Below, one piece after another: positions 31,959-40,464 of a stretch of 41,647 nucleotides of DNA. The notes beneath the pieces were generated by a model. The model made no database searches, was not told the DNA's origin, and saw nothing but the letters and a program-made list of their open reading frames with translations. The translations under genes and the position numbers were made by a program. Within the stretch, counting starts at the first letter, position 1; every line of letters starts with the position of its first letter. This stretch comes from DASSNR01 sp036278935 (GTDB lineage: Bacteria; Gemmatimonadota; Gemmatimonadetes; Gemmatimonadales; Gemmatimonadaceae). The stretch spans positions 1 to 41,647 of the forward strand of contig DASUKA010000009.1 in the NCBI GenBank assembly GCA_036278935.1, in the 5' to 3' direction.

Positions 31959-33437
31959 CTAATGATGGCCCTTGGACTTCGTCTTCCCCTTCGCGCTCTT
32001 GGCGGCGGCCGGTGCGCGCCCCCCCGCGCGGGCCGTACCGGATGACGCCTCGCCAGCGGCCGGGCGAGCGCCATTGGCTGGCAGCAGCGATGCCAGCTCA
32101 CTTCCCACTTCTCGTGCACCAAGCCCGAGCATCTTCGCCGTCCGGTCCACATCACCGCCGGTCGTGGCGAAGGTCCGCAGCACGAGCTGCCGCCTGGCAT
32201 CCGCCAACGTAACACCCACGGAGAGCGTGAGGGTGCTTGGCACCTCGCCGATGCGCCCATGGCGCGGCACGACGTCCTCCACCGCGATCGTCGTGCCGTG
32301 TGACAGGATCACCGCCCGTTCCACGGCGTTCTTGAGCTCGCGCACATTGCCAGGCCAGTGGTAGGACAGAATCCATTCCATGGCCGCCTCGTCGAAGCCG
32401 GTGATCGACTTTCCGTTCTGCTGCGCGAAGCGCGCCAGGAACTCCATGGCGAGCAGCTTGATGTCCCCGACCCGATCCCGCAGCGGCGGCAGCACAAGCT
32501 CCACGACCGCGATACGATAGTACAGGTCTTCGCGCAGATCAGCTTGCTCGAGCCCCTCTCGCAAGTCCTTGTTCGTGGCCGAGACGACGCGAATGTCGAC
32601 GTCGATCTCCTTCTTGCCGCCCAAGCGCCGCACCGTGCGCGATTCGAGCGCACGCAGGAGCTTCACCTGGATGTCAGGGGCCATCTCGGCCACCTCATCC
32701 AGAAAGAGCGTACCGCCATCCGCCATCTCGAAGGCGCCGGGCTTCTCATTCGTGGACCCGGTGAAGGCGCCCCGCTCGTGCCCGAACAGCTCGTTCTCCA
32801 GAATGTCCTTGGGCAGCGCCGCGCAGTTGAGGGCGAAGAACGGGCCCTTCGCGCGCTCGCTCTTCGCGTGGATGGCGCGTGCCACCAGCTCCTTTCCCGT
32901 TCCGGACTCCCCCAGGATGAAGACGCTCGCCGTGGACGGCGCCACCGCCTCGATCACCTGGTAGACGCTCCGCATGGCTTCGGATTGTCCCGTGAGCTCG
33001 CCGTAGTGCGTGAGCTTCTGCAGCTCCGAGGCGAGTGCGCGATTGGTCTGCTTCACCTCGAACTTATCCAGCGCCTTGGGAATGAGCGCCTTGAGCCGGT
33101 TGAGCTTCTCGGCGTTCAGCGGCTTCTCGATGTAGTCATACGCGCCCTCGCGCATGGCCTGCACGGCGGAATCCACCGTCCCCTGCCCCGTGATGATGAT
33201 GCATTCCGTCGTGATACCGCGCGACTGGAGTTCCTTGAGCAACGCGATCCCGTCGATCTTCGGCATGGTGAGGTCCGCAAGCACCACGCCGTATGTATCC
33301 CCGGTCAGGTGGTCGAGCGCCTTCTGGCCATCCTGAACGATATCGGCCGTGTAGCCCTCGTCCGTGAGGATGGCGCTCAGCCCCTGCGCGATGGCGCGTT
33401 CGTCGTCGGCGATCAGAATCTTGGCCTGCTTCGTCAT
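31959..33437 (-). CDS. NtrC-type sigma54-dependent response regulator
   Basis: This 492-aa protein has three domains. The receiver carries the acidic pair Asp11-Asp12 and the phospho-acceptor Asp55 (VVLADLTMP). The AAA+ sigma54-interaction domain has Walker A GESGTGKE (176-183), Walker B GGTLFLDEV and the Arg-rich ESRTVRRLGG. The C-terminal Fis-type helix-turn-helix (VDRTAKMLGLGAREVGSEL) is followed by an Ala/Lys-rich tail. The sigma54-contact loop reads GAFTGS (223-228) rather than GAFTGA. Its ATG overlaps the stop of the kinase gene (ATGA), so the two form a pair. Targets are unknown. Confidence 0.95.
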   Translation of the reverse strand: MTKQAKILIADDERAIAQGLSAILTDEGYTADIVQDGQKALDHLTGDTYGVVLADLTMPKIDGIALLKELQSRGITTECIIITGQGTVDSAVQAMREGAYDYIEKPLNAEKLNRLKALIPKALDKFEVKQTNRALASELQKLTHYGELTGQSEAMRSVYQVIEAVAPSTASVFILGESGTGKELVARAIHAKSERAKGPFFALNCAALPKDILENELFGHERGAFTGSTNEKPGAFEMADGGTLFLDEVAEMAPDIQVKLLRALESRTVRRLGGKKEIDVDIRVVSATNKDLREGLEQADLREDLYYRIAVVELVLPPLRDRVGDIKLLAMEFLARFAQQNGKSITGFDEAAMEWILSYHWPGNVRELKNAVERAVILSHGTTIAVEDVVPRHGRIGEVPSTLTLSVGVTLADARRQLVLRTFATTGGDVDRTAKMLGLGAREVGSELASLLPANGARPAAGEASSGTARAGGRAPAAAKSAKGKTKSKGHH

Positions 33438-34144
33438 GGCGTTCCGTCCATCCCACCGCGCGCAGAGCGCGGGAAAAGCATCGTGATCCCATCAGGGAGG
33501 GTTGACAGCGCGATTCTGTGACCGGCTGCCACCTCATATGCGAGCGGGGGAAGCGCAGCGTCCGTTGCCGCTCCATGCACCGCGACCGCCACTCCCTCAG
33601 CGCCCCCGCTCAACGTCATGTGCACGCTGGCACCGCTGACGGCCGCTTCGAGCAACTGCGCGAGCAGATACCGCGCGTCGCTCGGATCGACGGTCGTTTC
33701 GAACGTCCCGTCCCCACGCCGCTCCACGACCACCGCTCCGCCGTGCTCGGATGCTATGGCACCGTACAGCGTTGCCAGCGCTTGGATCTCTACCGCTAAA
33801 TCTACCGGGAGCGATGCCGGTCGCGCCAATCGCAACAGCGCATCGAAGAGTTCCGCGGCCCGTGCAAGCTCCGTGGCCGCCGCATCGGCAAAGGGCGCGA
33901 GCTCGGCTGCCTGCACGTCGGGCCGGCGCACGCGCTGCCGCATGACCTCGGCGTTGAGCATGGCGCCGTTGAGTGGGTTCTTGATCCCGTGCGCCACGCG
34001 GCCGGCGAGCTGCTGGAAGCACTCCAGCCAGCGCGCCGCCGTGGGGGAGGCGCTATTCGCCGGCGTCCGCGTCGTCCGGCGCGGCGACGATCGGCTGCGC
34101 ACTGTCGTCGGGAGCGCGCCGATGCCGCTCGGGCGCGTGCACAC
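33434..34144 (-). CDS. Degenerate histidine kinase paired with the NtrC-type regulator
   Basis: This is a short (up to 236 aa) protein with a normal dimerisation/phosphoacceptor motif LAGRVAHGIKNPLNGAMLNA (His52 from the GTG at 34144). The ATP-binding half is eroded. Where the N box should be, the sequence reads LLAQLLEAAVSGAS with no Asn. No DxGxG follows, and only a remnant of the last box (STLPDGITMLFP) remains. No sensor domain or membrane segment is present. The start is uncertain, since the frame overlaps the aldolase end by up to 92 bases. It may be a phosphatase or phosphotransfer protein, or a decaying kinase. Confidence 0.8.
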   Translation of the reverse strand: MCTRPSGIGALPTTVRSRSSPRRTTRTPANSASPTAARWLECFQQLAGRVAHGIKNPLNGAMLNAEVMRQRVRRPDVQAAELAPFADAAATELARAAELFDALLRLARPASLPVDLAVEIQALATLYGAIASEHGGAVVVERRGDGTFETTVDPSDARYLLAQLLEAAVSGASVHMTLSGGAEGVAVAVHGAATDAALPPLAYEVAAGHRIALSTLPDGITMLFPRSARGGMDGTP

Positions 34145-35477
34145 AGGCTGCCACGATCTCTCGCGTCCCCCCCACCTTCAGTTGATCGAAGAGGAAGCCG
34201 AAGGTCCGGTCGTACGCCCGCGCCAGCTCCGAGCGCACCTCGTCCGGCAACGCCCACAACTCGCGCTTGAACGGGCCAAGCGCCTTCTTGCGCGTCTTGT
34301 AGGTGAACTGCTCGTCCGAGTCGGTGGACTTGCGCTCCCCCTCCATGCGCTCCGCCAGGAAGGCGTAGATCCGTTCGCGCAGCTCGGCCGGCAGATGGTC
34401 GTACAGTATGTTCTGGAAGTTCGTGGCCAGGTGGATCTCCGCCGTCTCGATGCGCGGGAAGTTATGGAACGCGCTCTCCGGTAGCGTGGAGGCACCGTGC
34501 TGCACGGCACCGGCCAGGTGGTAGTGATCGCGCGCGAGCCGGGAGAGTTGCTCCAGCGCCTCCAGGTCCAGCTTGACATCCGCGATGCTGCCGTCCGGGA
34601 GCACCACCCCGCCGTGCGAGGTGCCCGTCTGCACGCTGATCTTCGAGAGCCCCGCCACATCCGCGCCCGCCTGCTCGCGCAGTGCGCGCGCATACCCATC
34701 CATGAAGGCACGCAGCTCGGGTATGGTGCTGTTGTGCCCGCCCACTTCGCCGATCTCGCCCCCGACGGAAATCGTGATCCCCTTCGGCTCGATCTCGCGG
34801 ATGTAGCGCGTGATATCGGCGGCAACATCGTAGTTGAGCCGCTGCTGCTCGTCGAGGGTCGCGCGCGAGACATCTACCAGGGTGGAGCTGTCGACGTCAA
34901 TGTTGTAAAAGCCGGCATTCACCGCTTCCAGCGCGAGCTGCTTCACCGCCGCTACTTCGCCCGTGGGGTCGGTGGCGTACTTCTTGGCGTTCACCTGAAA
35001 GTGATCGCCCTGGATGAACACGGGACCGCGATACCCCTCGCGCAATGCGGCAGCGAGCACCACCGCCACGTACTCGGCGGGACGCTGATCGGTGTAGGCG
35101 ATCTCCGACCGCGCGATCTCGAGGATGAAGGCGCCGGCCTCCTGCGCGATCGCGGTACGGAAGATGGCGCGCGCCGTATCGTAGGCGGCACCGCGAACGT
35201 TGATCGCGGGCACGGTAAAACCGCCCACCTGACCGCGCCCGCGCGCCATGTACAGGGCATTGATCGATGCCGGGCGGAGCCCCACCGCCTGCGCCATCTC
35301 CCAGATGAGCCATCTGGCCTGATCCCGCGCCTGACCCTGCGCGAACACTGCTTCGCGCACGAGCGCGTCCATGCGCTCGGATTGCAGGCCCGGCTCGCGC
35401 AGCACGGTTACCCGACCGTTGTCCACACGCACATCCCCGCCCATGAGCGGTGCCGACGCCACGTGTTGCGTTCCCAT
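34053..35477 (-). CDS. fba: Class II fructose-bisphosphate aldolase
   Basis: The 474-aa metal-dependent aldolase interconverts fructose-1,6-bisphosphate with dihydroxyacetone phosphate and glyceraldehyde-3-phosphate. Metal and substrate motifs are PVFIQGDHFQVNAKKY, ISVGGEIGEVGGHNSTIPE and KISVQTGTSHGGVVLPDGS. At 474 aa it belongs to the long class II subtype, with C-terminal additions after ALGPFKRELWALPDEVRSEL. ATG 35477 has GGAGG 5 bases upstream. It lies downstream of pgi, consistent with a glycolysis cluster. The tail, with APDDADAGE, overlaps the kinase gene. Confidence 0.93.
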   Translation of the reverse strand: MGTQHVASAPLMGGDVRVDNGRVTVLREPGLQSERMDALVREAVFAQGQARDQARWLIWEMAQAVGLRPASINALYMARGRGQVGGFTVPAINVRGAAYDTARAIFRTAIAQEAGAFILEIARSEIAYTDQRPAEYVAVVLAAALREGYRGPVFIQGDHFQVNAKKYATDPTGEVAAVKQLALEAVNAGFYNIDVDSSTLVDVSRATLDEQQRLNYDVAADITRYIREIEPKGITISVGGEIGEVGGHNSTIPELRAFMDGYARALREQAGADVAGLSKISVQTGTSHGGVVLPDGSIADVKLDLEALEQLSRLARDHYHLAGAVQHGASTLPESAFHNFPRIETAEIHLATNFQNILYDHLPAELRERIYAFLAERMEGERKSTDSDEQFTYKTRKKALGPFKRELWALPDEVRSELARAYDRTFGFLFDQLKVGGTREIVAACVHAPERHRRAPDDSAQPIVAAPDDADAGE

Positions 35478-35599
35478 CTATCCTCCGACGTGTGGTGCTA
35501 TCCATCCCGGCACCGTGCTCTGCACACCGCCAGGCGCCCATTCGGCCCTGCTGAGTATTCCCGGAAGGTGCCCGCGCCTCCGCCCGGTGGCAAGGGTCG

Positions 35600-36985
35600 C
35601 TACACGGTCCACTGCGGGTCGGGCGCCGGCAGCGACGCCAGCTCGCGCTGCGCCTCCGGAACATCCGGCCGCCCCAACATCGCGTATGTCAGCCGCTTGC
35701 CCAGTTCGACCCCAGGCTGATTGAGCGGGTTCACGCCGTAGAGCGCCCCTGCATAGATCGTCGCCATCTCCAGCAGCATGATGAGACCGCCGATGTGCCA
35801 CGCATCACCGCGCTCGAGGGAGAGTCGCATGTTCGGGCGCCCCGCCGTCGCCAGCGCCCCCGCCGTCGCACGGCACTCCGCGGCCAGCAACTCGCCCAGT
35901 GTGTGGCCGCCCAGATAGGCGAGCGCTGGCAGATCCTGGTGCGCATGCGGAATTTCCAGGTCCGTGGTCCGCTCCTCCACAGCCACGAAGGTCACGGTCT
36001 TGTTCCGCGGCCCTTCCATGAAGAGCTGGACCTGGCTGTGCTGGTCGGTGGAACCGCGCGCCGCAATGGGCGTCGGACCGCGGCTCGTGCCGTCGTCTCC
36101 GTGCTTGCCCAGGCTCTCCGCCCACAGCTGCACGAACCACCCGGCCATGTCGCGCAGCGCATCCCCATACGGCATCAGCACCTGGTTGGTGCAACCGTGC
36201 TGCGTGTCCGCCATCCATTGCAGCACCGCGAACACGCCCGCCGGATTCTGATCGAGCGCCTCCGCCTCGCACCGTGTGGCCATCTCGGCCGCGCCGGCGA
36301 TGAGCCCGCTGACGTCGATGCCGATGAGCGCGGCCGGCAGCAGTCCCACGGCGGACAGCACGCTGAATCGTCCTCCCACGTTGGGCGGCAGCTCGAGCGA
36401 GAGGATCTCCTCGGAGTTCGCGATGGCCCGGAGCGCCCCGTGTTCGGGGTCGGTGATGAATACCAGGTGCCGCCCGAACGCCTCGCCGAGCGCGTCCTGC
36501 AACCGGCCACGGACGATGAGGTACTGCGCCATCGTTTCCGCCGTGCCACCGGACTTGGACACCACCACGAAGAGCGCGCGTCCCAGCTCCAGACGGTCGA
36601 GGAGCGCGCCCATGGTGACCGGATCCGCGTTGTCGAGCACGTGCAACCGCGGGAAGAAGTCACGCGCCTCGTCGCTCAGCTCGTTCCACGAGGGGGGACG
36701 GAGCGCGGAGCGCAACGCGATGGTACCGAGCGCCGAGCCGCCAATGCCGAGCACCACCACATCGCTGAAGGCCTGTCCGATCCCATCCGCAAAATCGCGA
36801 AGCTCCTGCAGCTGTGGCTGGCCAGCCACGAGATCGATGAAGCCGAGCTCGCCGGCGCGGCGCCGCTGCTGCGCCGTCTGATAGGCCGCGGCGAACGTTT
36901 GCCGAGCAGCGTGCCACGCGGCCTCGTCGATGCCACCGGGGACGATCCCCGCCATCATGTTGCTGTAATCGATGTGAATTGCCAT
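35600..36985 (-). CDS. pgi: Glucose-6-phosphate isomerase
   Basis: The 461-aa enzyme interconverts glucose-6-phosphate and fructose-6-phosphate. Sugar-phosphate-binding segments are VLGIGGSALGTIALRSAL, FVVVSKSGGTAETMAQYLIV and GGRFSVLSAVGLLPAALIGI. The C-terminal catalytic part contains GVNPLNQPGVELGKRLTYAM. The length fits the shorter bacterial/archaeal-like group of the PGI superfamily. It starts 1 base after the PhnP-like gene. Confidence 0.95.
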   Translation of the reverse strand: MAIHIDYSNMMAGIVPGGIDEAAWHAARQTFAAAYQTAQQRRRAGELGFIDLVAGQPQLQELRDFADGIGQAFSDVVVLGIGGSALGTIALRSALRPPSWNELSDEARDFFPRLHVLDNADPVTMGALLDRLELGRALFVVVSKSGGTAETMAQYLIVRGRLQDALGEAFGRHLVFITDPEHGALRAIANSEEILSLELPPNVGGRFSVLSAVGLLPAALIGIDVSGLIAGAAEMATRCEAEALDQNPAGVFAVLQWMADTQHGCTNQVLMPYGDALRDMAGWFVQLWAESLGKHGDDGTSRGPTPIAARGSTDQHSQVQLFMEGPRNKTVTFVAVEERTTDLEIPHAHQDLPALAYLGGHTLGELLAAECRATAGALATAGRPNMRLSLERGDAWHIGGLIMLLEMATIYAGALYGVNPLNQPGVELGKRLTYAMLGRPDVPEAQRELASLPAPDPQWTV

Positions 36986-36986
36986 G

Positions 36987-37766
36987 TCAGTCGATGCGGA
37001 CCGTCAGCCCGTCGAACGCCGGCGTGATGCCGGATGGCAACTCGGCCTCGAGGTCCGCGTGGAGGTTGTCGTGCGTGAGATGCGTGAGAAAGGTGCGCTC
37101 GGCGCCGATGCGCCGCGCGGCCTGGATGGCCTCAGGGATGCTCAGGTGCGTGGGATGCTCCGTGCGGAAGAGTGCATTGATGACCAGCACCCGCGCCCCT
37201 TGCAGCACGTCGATCGCCTGGTCCGGCAGCGCCTTGGCGTCGGTCACGTACGCAAGCGGCCCGATGCGGTAGCCGAAGACGGTGACCGGACCATGCGGCA
37301 CCGCCACCGGTGTCACGTCCACCGATCCGATGCGCACGGTCTCCCCGTCACGCAAGGCGCGCGCCCGTCCCTCCGGCTTGCTCGTCCCTGGCACGGCGCG
37401 CATGGCGTCGTCGAAGATATAGGGGAAGCGGGCCGCCAGCCGCTCCAGTGTGGCGGCGGGCCCGTACATGGGGAGCGCGGCACCGCGCCGCAGCGAGATG
37501 GCGCGCAGGTCGTCGATGCCATGCACGTGATCCGCGTGGTCGTGCGTAAAGAGCACCGCGTCCACCTTGTCCACGCGCGCCGCGACGAGCTGCAAGCGCA
37601 GCTCCGGCGGCGTGTCGATGAGCAGTCGCGTGCCCTCGTCCGACTCCACGAACGCCCCGGTGCGTGTGCGCCGGTCGCGCGGATCGGCGGAGCGGCATAC
37701 CTCACAGCGACATCCGATTTGCGGAACGCCGAAGCTGGTGCCCGTACCAAGGAAAATGAGCTTCAC
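36987..37766 (-). CDS. Metallo-beta-lactamase-fold hydrolase, PhnP-like
   Basis: The 259-aa protein starts MKLIFLGTGTSFGVPQIGCR with a Cys pair (GCRCEVC) as in PhnP. The metal site is THDHADH (74-80), with further His in AVPHGPVTVFGYRIG and LTHLTHDNLHADLE. The family includes cyclic phosphodiesterases (PhnP) and uncharacterised housekeeping hydrolases. Its ATG overlaps the pyruvate kinase stop (ATGA), and it is followed by pgi. The specific substrate is unknown. Confidence 0.9.
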   Translation of the reverse strand: MKLIFLGTGTSFGVPQIGCRCEVCRSADPRDRRTRTGAFVESDEGTRLLIDTPPELRLQLVAARVDKVDAVLFTHDHADHVHGIDDLRAISLRRGAALPMYGPAATLERLAARFPYIFDDAMRAVPGTSKPEGRARALRDGETVRIGSVDVTPVAVPHGPVTVFGYRIGPLAYVTDAKALPDQAIDVLQGARVLVINALFRTEHPTHLSIPEAIQAARRIGAERTFLTHLTHDNLHADLEAELPSGITPAFDGLTVRID

Positions 37767-39175
37767 ACCATTTCCACCCGCAGCAGATTTGTGGTACCGC
37801 GCACATCGAAGGGGACGCCGGCCGTCACGATCACGCGGTCACCCGGCTTGGCAAGTCCACGGTGAACGGCCGCTTCGGCCCCCTGCCGAAACATGGCCTC
37901 GTAACTCGGCTGGTGCTGCACGAGCTCGGGGAGCACGCCCCACACGAGGGCGAGCTGCTGGTAGGTGCGACCCACGTCGGTGAGGGCGAGGATGGGCACA
38001 TCCGGACGGTGCGATGCCACGATGCGCGCCGTGAAGCCGCTCTTGGTGAAGACGATCGCCACCGGCGCGGCAAGCGTGCGCACCGCTTCCACCGTGGCCG
38101 CCGCGATCACGTCCTCCGTGGACACCAGACCATCGTGCGGACGGGGCTCCACCACGTAGGGACGCTGCGGGATGGGGTGCTGCTCGATCTCGGCGATGAT
38201 GCGCGTCATGGCGGCCACAGCCAGCGCGGGGTACGCACCGGTGGCCGTCTCCGCGGAGAGCATCACGGCATCCGTGCCATCCAGAATGGCGTTGGCCACA
38301 TCGCTCGCCTCGGCGCGCGTGGGCCGCGGGTTCGTGACCATCGACTCCAGCATCTGGGTGGCGGTGATCACGGGCCGCCCCAGCGCGTTGGCCACCGCGA
38401 TGATGCGCTTCTGCGCAATCGGCACCTCCTCGAAGGGAAGTTCCACGCCCAGGTCGCCGCGCGCGACCATCACCGCGTCGGAGGCCTCGACGATGCTCGG
38501 CAGCTGCAGCAACGCCGTGTCCTTCTCGATCTTGGCACACACGAGCATCTCGCGCGGAATGAGCGCGCGCAACGAGTGGATATCCTCGGCGCGGCGCACG
38601 AAGCTGAGCGCGAGGTAATCCACCCCGTGCTCCACCGCAAAGGCGACGTCGGCGCGATCCTTGTCGGTGACCGACGGCGCGGATACGGCAACTCCGGGGA
38701 GGTTGATCCCCTTGTGGCTGCGCAGCGTACCGCCGTGCACCACGCGTGCGCGAACGCGCGCGTCGTGCACGTCGAGCACGACGAGATCGATGAGGCCATC
38801 GTCCATCAACACGCGGTCGCCCACGTGCACGTCCTCGGCAAGCGCGGCGTAGGTCACGGGGATCTCACCGGCGACGGCGGTTGCTTCGGGGGCCAGCAGA
38901 ACGTCCATCCCTTCGAGGAGGGATACCGGCTCGGGAAGTGCGCCCACCCGGATGCGTGGTCCTTGCAGATCACCGAGGATCGCGACCGGGCGCCCCAGCT
39001 CCCGCGCCTGTTCCCGGATGGTCGCGATGACCGCCGCGTGGCCCTCGTGGGTGCCGTGGGAGAAGTTGATGCGGGCCACGTTGAGCCCCGCGCGCATGAG
39101 CGCGCACACCTCCGCGGCTGATGCACAGGCTGGTCCTACGGTACAGACGATCTTGGTGCGCGCGGTGTGAGGCAT
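37763..39175 (-). CDS. pyk: Pyruvate kinase
   Basis: The 470-aa enzyme transfers phosphate from PEP to ADP. Visible motifs are TKIVCTVGPACASAAEVCAL, MRAGLNVARINFSHGTHEGH, MVARGDLGVELPFEEVPIAQ and the signature ITATQMLESMVTNPRPTRAE. A C-terminal regulatory-type domain ends in FDVRGTTNLLRVEMV. ATG 39175 gives the canonical N-terminus MPHTARTK; the frame is open to 39412 but that part is not conserved. It heads a leftward run with the PhnP-like gene, pgi and fba, and is divergent from the lipoprotein. Confidence 0.96.
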   Translation of the reverse strand: MPHTARTKIVCTVGPACASAAEVCALMRAGLNVARINFSHGTHEGHAAVIATIREQARELGRPVAILGDLQGPRIRVGALPEPVSLLEGMDVLLAPEATAVAGEIPVTYAALAEDVHVGDRVLMDDGLIDLVVLDVHDARVRARVVHGGTLRSHKGINLPGVAVSAPSVTDKDRADVAFAVEHGVDYLALSFVRRAEDIHSLRALIPREMLVCAKIEKDTALLQLPSIVEASDAVMVARGDLGVELPFEEVPIAQKRIIAVANALGRPVITATQMLESMVTNPRPTRAEASDVANAILDGTDAVMLSAETATGAYPALAVAAMTRIIAEIEQHPIPQRPYVVEPRPHDGLVSTEDVIAAATVEAVRTLAAPVAIVFTKSGFTARIVASHRPDVPILALTDVGRTYQQLALVWGVLPELVQHQPSYEAMFRQGAEAAVHRGLAKPGDRVIVTAGVPFDVRGTTNLLRVEMV

Positions 39176-39406
39176 CGACACGATGAAATGGGGAAGAAGT
39201 TCGGGGGCAGATGTATGCACGCGCACCAGCGAAGGCAAGCGACACGCGGGCTGTCGTGCAGAACGCACACCAGCGTGCCGTACGCCGGTGGGAAATCCAA
39301 CGCCGTTAACGCCGAGCCAGACTACGGCGTCCAACCGATCGACAGATGCTGCTACACGACTGAACGAACCATTCGGGGAGTCCATCCCCGCATTCCGGAG
39401 GCTTTC
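39176..39406. other. Divergent spacer between pyk and the lipoprotein gene
   Basis: This 231-base region must hold the promoters of pyk (leftward) and the lipoprotein gene (rightward). Only the lipoprotein ribosome binding site (GGAGG at 39397-39401) is clear. No convincing -35/-10 pair, operator or RNA structure was recognised. Confidence 0.5.
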
Positions 39407-40300
39407 ATGCAACCCAGGACGCTGCGATACGTGCTCGGCGCCGCTGTGCTCACCCTCGGTCTTGCCGCGTGCGATGCGGCCTCGCTGGTCACGCCCCCCA
39501 ACGAGAATGGGACATCATCCGGGACCGACCCCGTGACGTCCGCGCAGGAACAGAACGACATCGCGACGCAGGCGGGGAACATGACGGCGAACGACCTCAT
39601 CCTGATGAACGGGAATGCCGATGCGGCAGCTAGCGCTAGCCGCACCTCCCGTACGGCACCGGGACTCTCGCTGAGTGTCGTGGGCGGCGTGCTGGGCACA
39701 TGGACCTTCCCGGGCACGTGCAGCTACGACAGCACGACCTTCCTGCACAGTTGCACCGATACGCTCACCGCGGGGCTCGTGCTGGACTTCAGCCATGAGT
39801 TTTTCGGGAGTGACGCGCCGCGCGCCACCTTCGACAGCGCATCCACCGACAGCATCCAGTTCCAGGGCCATCTGGCGGGCACGGTGTCCAGCGCTCCCTG
39901 GTCCGCCACCGTCAATCTCCGGCGTGCTCTCACGGTGGCCAAGGACCCTGCGTGGAACCAGCAGCGCATCTGGAACGGGACGGGCAGCGACACCTCCACG
40001 GTGCAGTTCTCGGACAGCACACTCTCGCGCACGTATGCCCTTGCCGCCGCCAGCACGTACAGCAACGTCGTGTTCGCGGTGCCGCATACCGAGAATCCAT
40101 GGCCAATGTCGGGCAGCGTCACCTTCACGTTCAACGGGACGCGGACGCGCGAGGGCAACACCACGGTCTCCAAGACCGTGTCCTACGCCGCAACACTCAC
40201 CTTCAATGGCCGCAGCATCGTGCCGCTCGACATCGGCGACACAGGACACTTCTGCGTGGACCTCGCCCGGCGAACGCTCGTTGACGTGAGTTGCCGGTAA
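39407..40300 (+). CDS. Lipoprotein of unknown function
   Basis: The 297-aa product has a lipoprotein signal (VLGAAVLTLGLAAC, acylated Cys22), then a Thr/Ser/Asn-rich linker. The mature domain looks beta-rich (LGTWTFPGTCSYDSTTFLHS, SGSVTFTFNGTRTREGNTTV) and ends LIDIGDTGHFC-like into VDVSCR, with Cys pairs that may form disulfides. ATG 39407 is supported by GGAGG 5 bases upstream. I recall proteins of this general type as repeated paralogues in Gemmatimonadota genomes; no function is known. It is one of two + strand genes and is followed by repeat element C. Confidence 0.88.
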   Translation: MQPRTLRYVLGAAVLTLGLAACDAASLVTPPNENGTSSGTDPVTSAQEQNDIATQAGNMTANDLILMNGNADAAASASRTSRTAPGLSLSVVGGVLGTWTFPGTCSYDSTTFLHSCTDTLTAGLVLDFSHEFFGSDAPRATFDSASTDSIQFQGHLAGTVSSAPWSATVNLRRALTVAKDPAWNQQRIWNGTGSDTSTVQFSDSTLSRTYALAAASTYSNVVFAVPHTENPWPMSGSVTFTFNGTRTREGNTTVSKTVSYAATLTFNGRSIVPLDIGDTGHFCVDLARRTLVDVSCR

Positions 40301-40464
40301 GGCGGGAAAGGAGAAAGGAGAGAGGCGGGACGTGAGTTGTGAGTAATGAGTCGTGGGAACGCCCCGGGGAGAGGGCCCTGCTCCTCCGGGCCTTTCCTGA
40401 CCCACTGACCGACTGACTCACTACTTCGCCTTTCTCCTCTCTCCTTTCTCCTCTCGCCCTTCCC
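40301..40464. repeat. Intergenic hairpin element C, between lipoprotein and transaldolase
   Basis: The spacer between the convergent stops begins directly after TAA with GGCGGGAAAGG. AGGAGAAAGGAGAGAGG (40309-40325) and CCTCTCTCCTTTCTCCT (40436-40452) form a 17-bp perfect inverted repeat. Inside are GTGAGT/ATGAGT units (40332-40354) answered by ACTGACTCACTAC (40411-40423), and a GC hairpin CCCGGGGAG against CTCCTCCGGG (40364-40390). The right end abuts the transaldolase TGA. Bases 40426-40445 are identical to part of the dnaX insert. Confidence 0.85.

Noticed and set aside
39176..39412. N-terminal extension of pyruvate kinase
   Set aside because: The family begins at the TKIVCTVGP segment; the upstream frame lacks similarity and runs into the divergent lipoprotein start.
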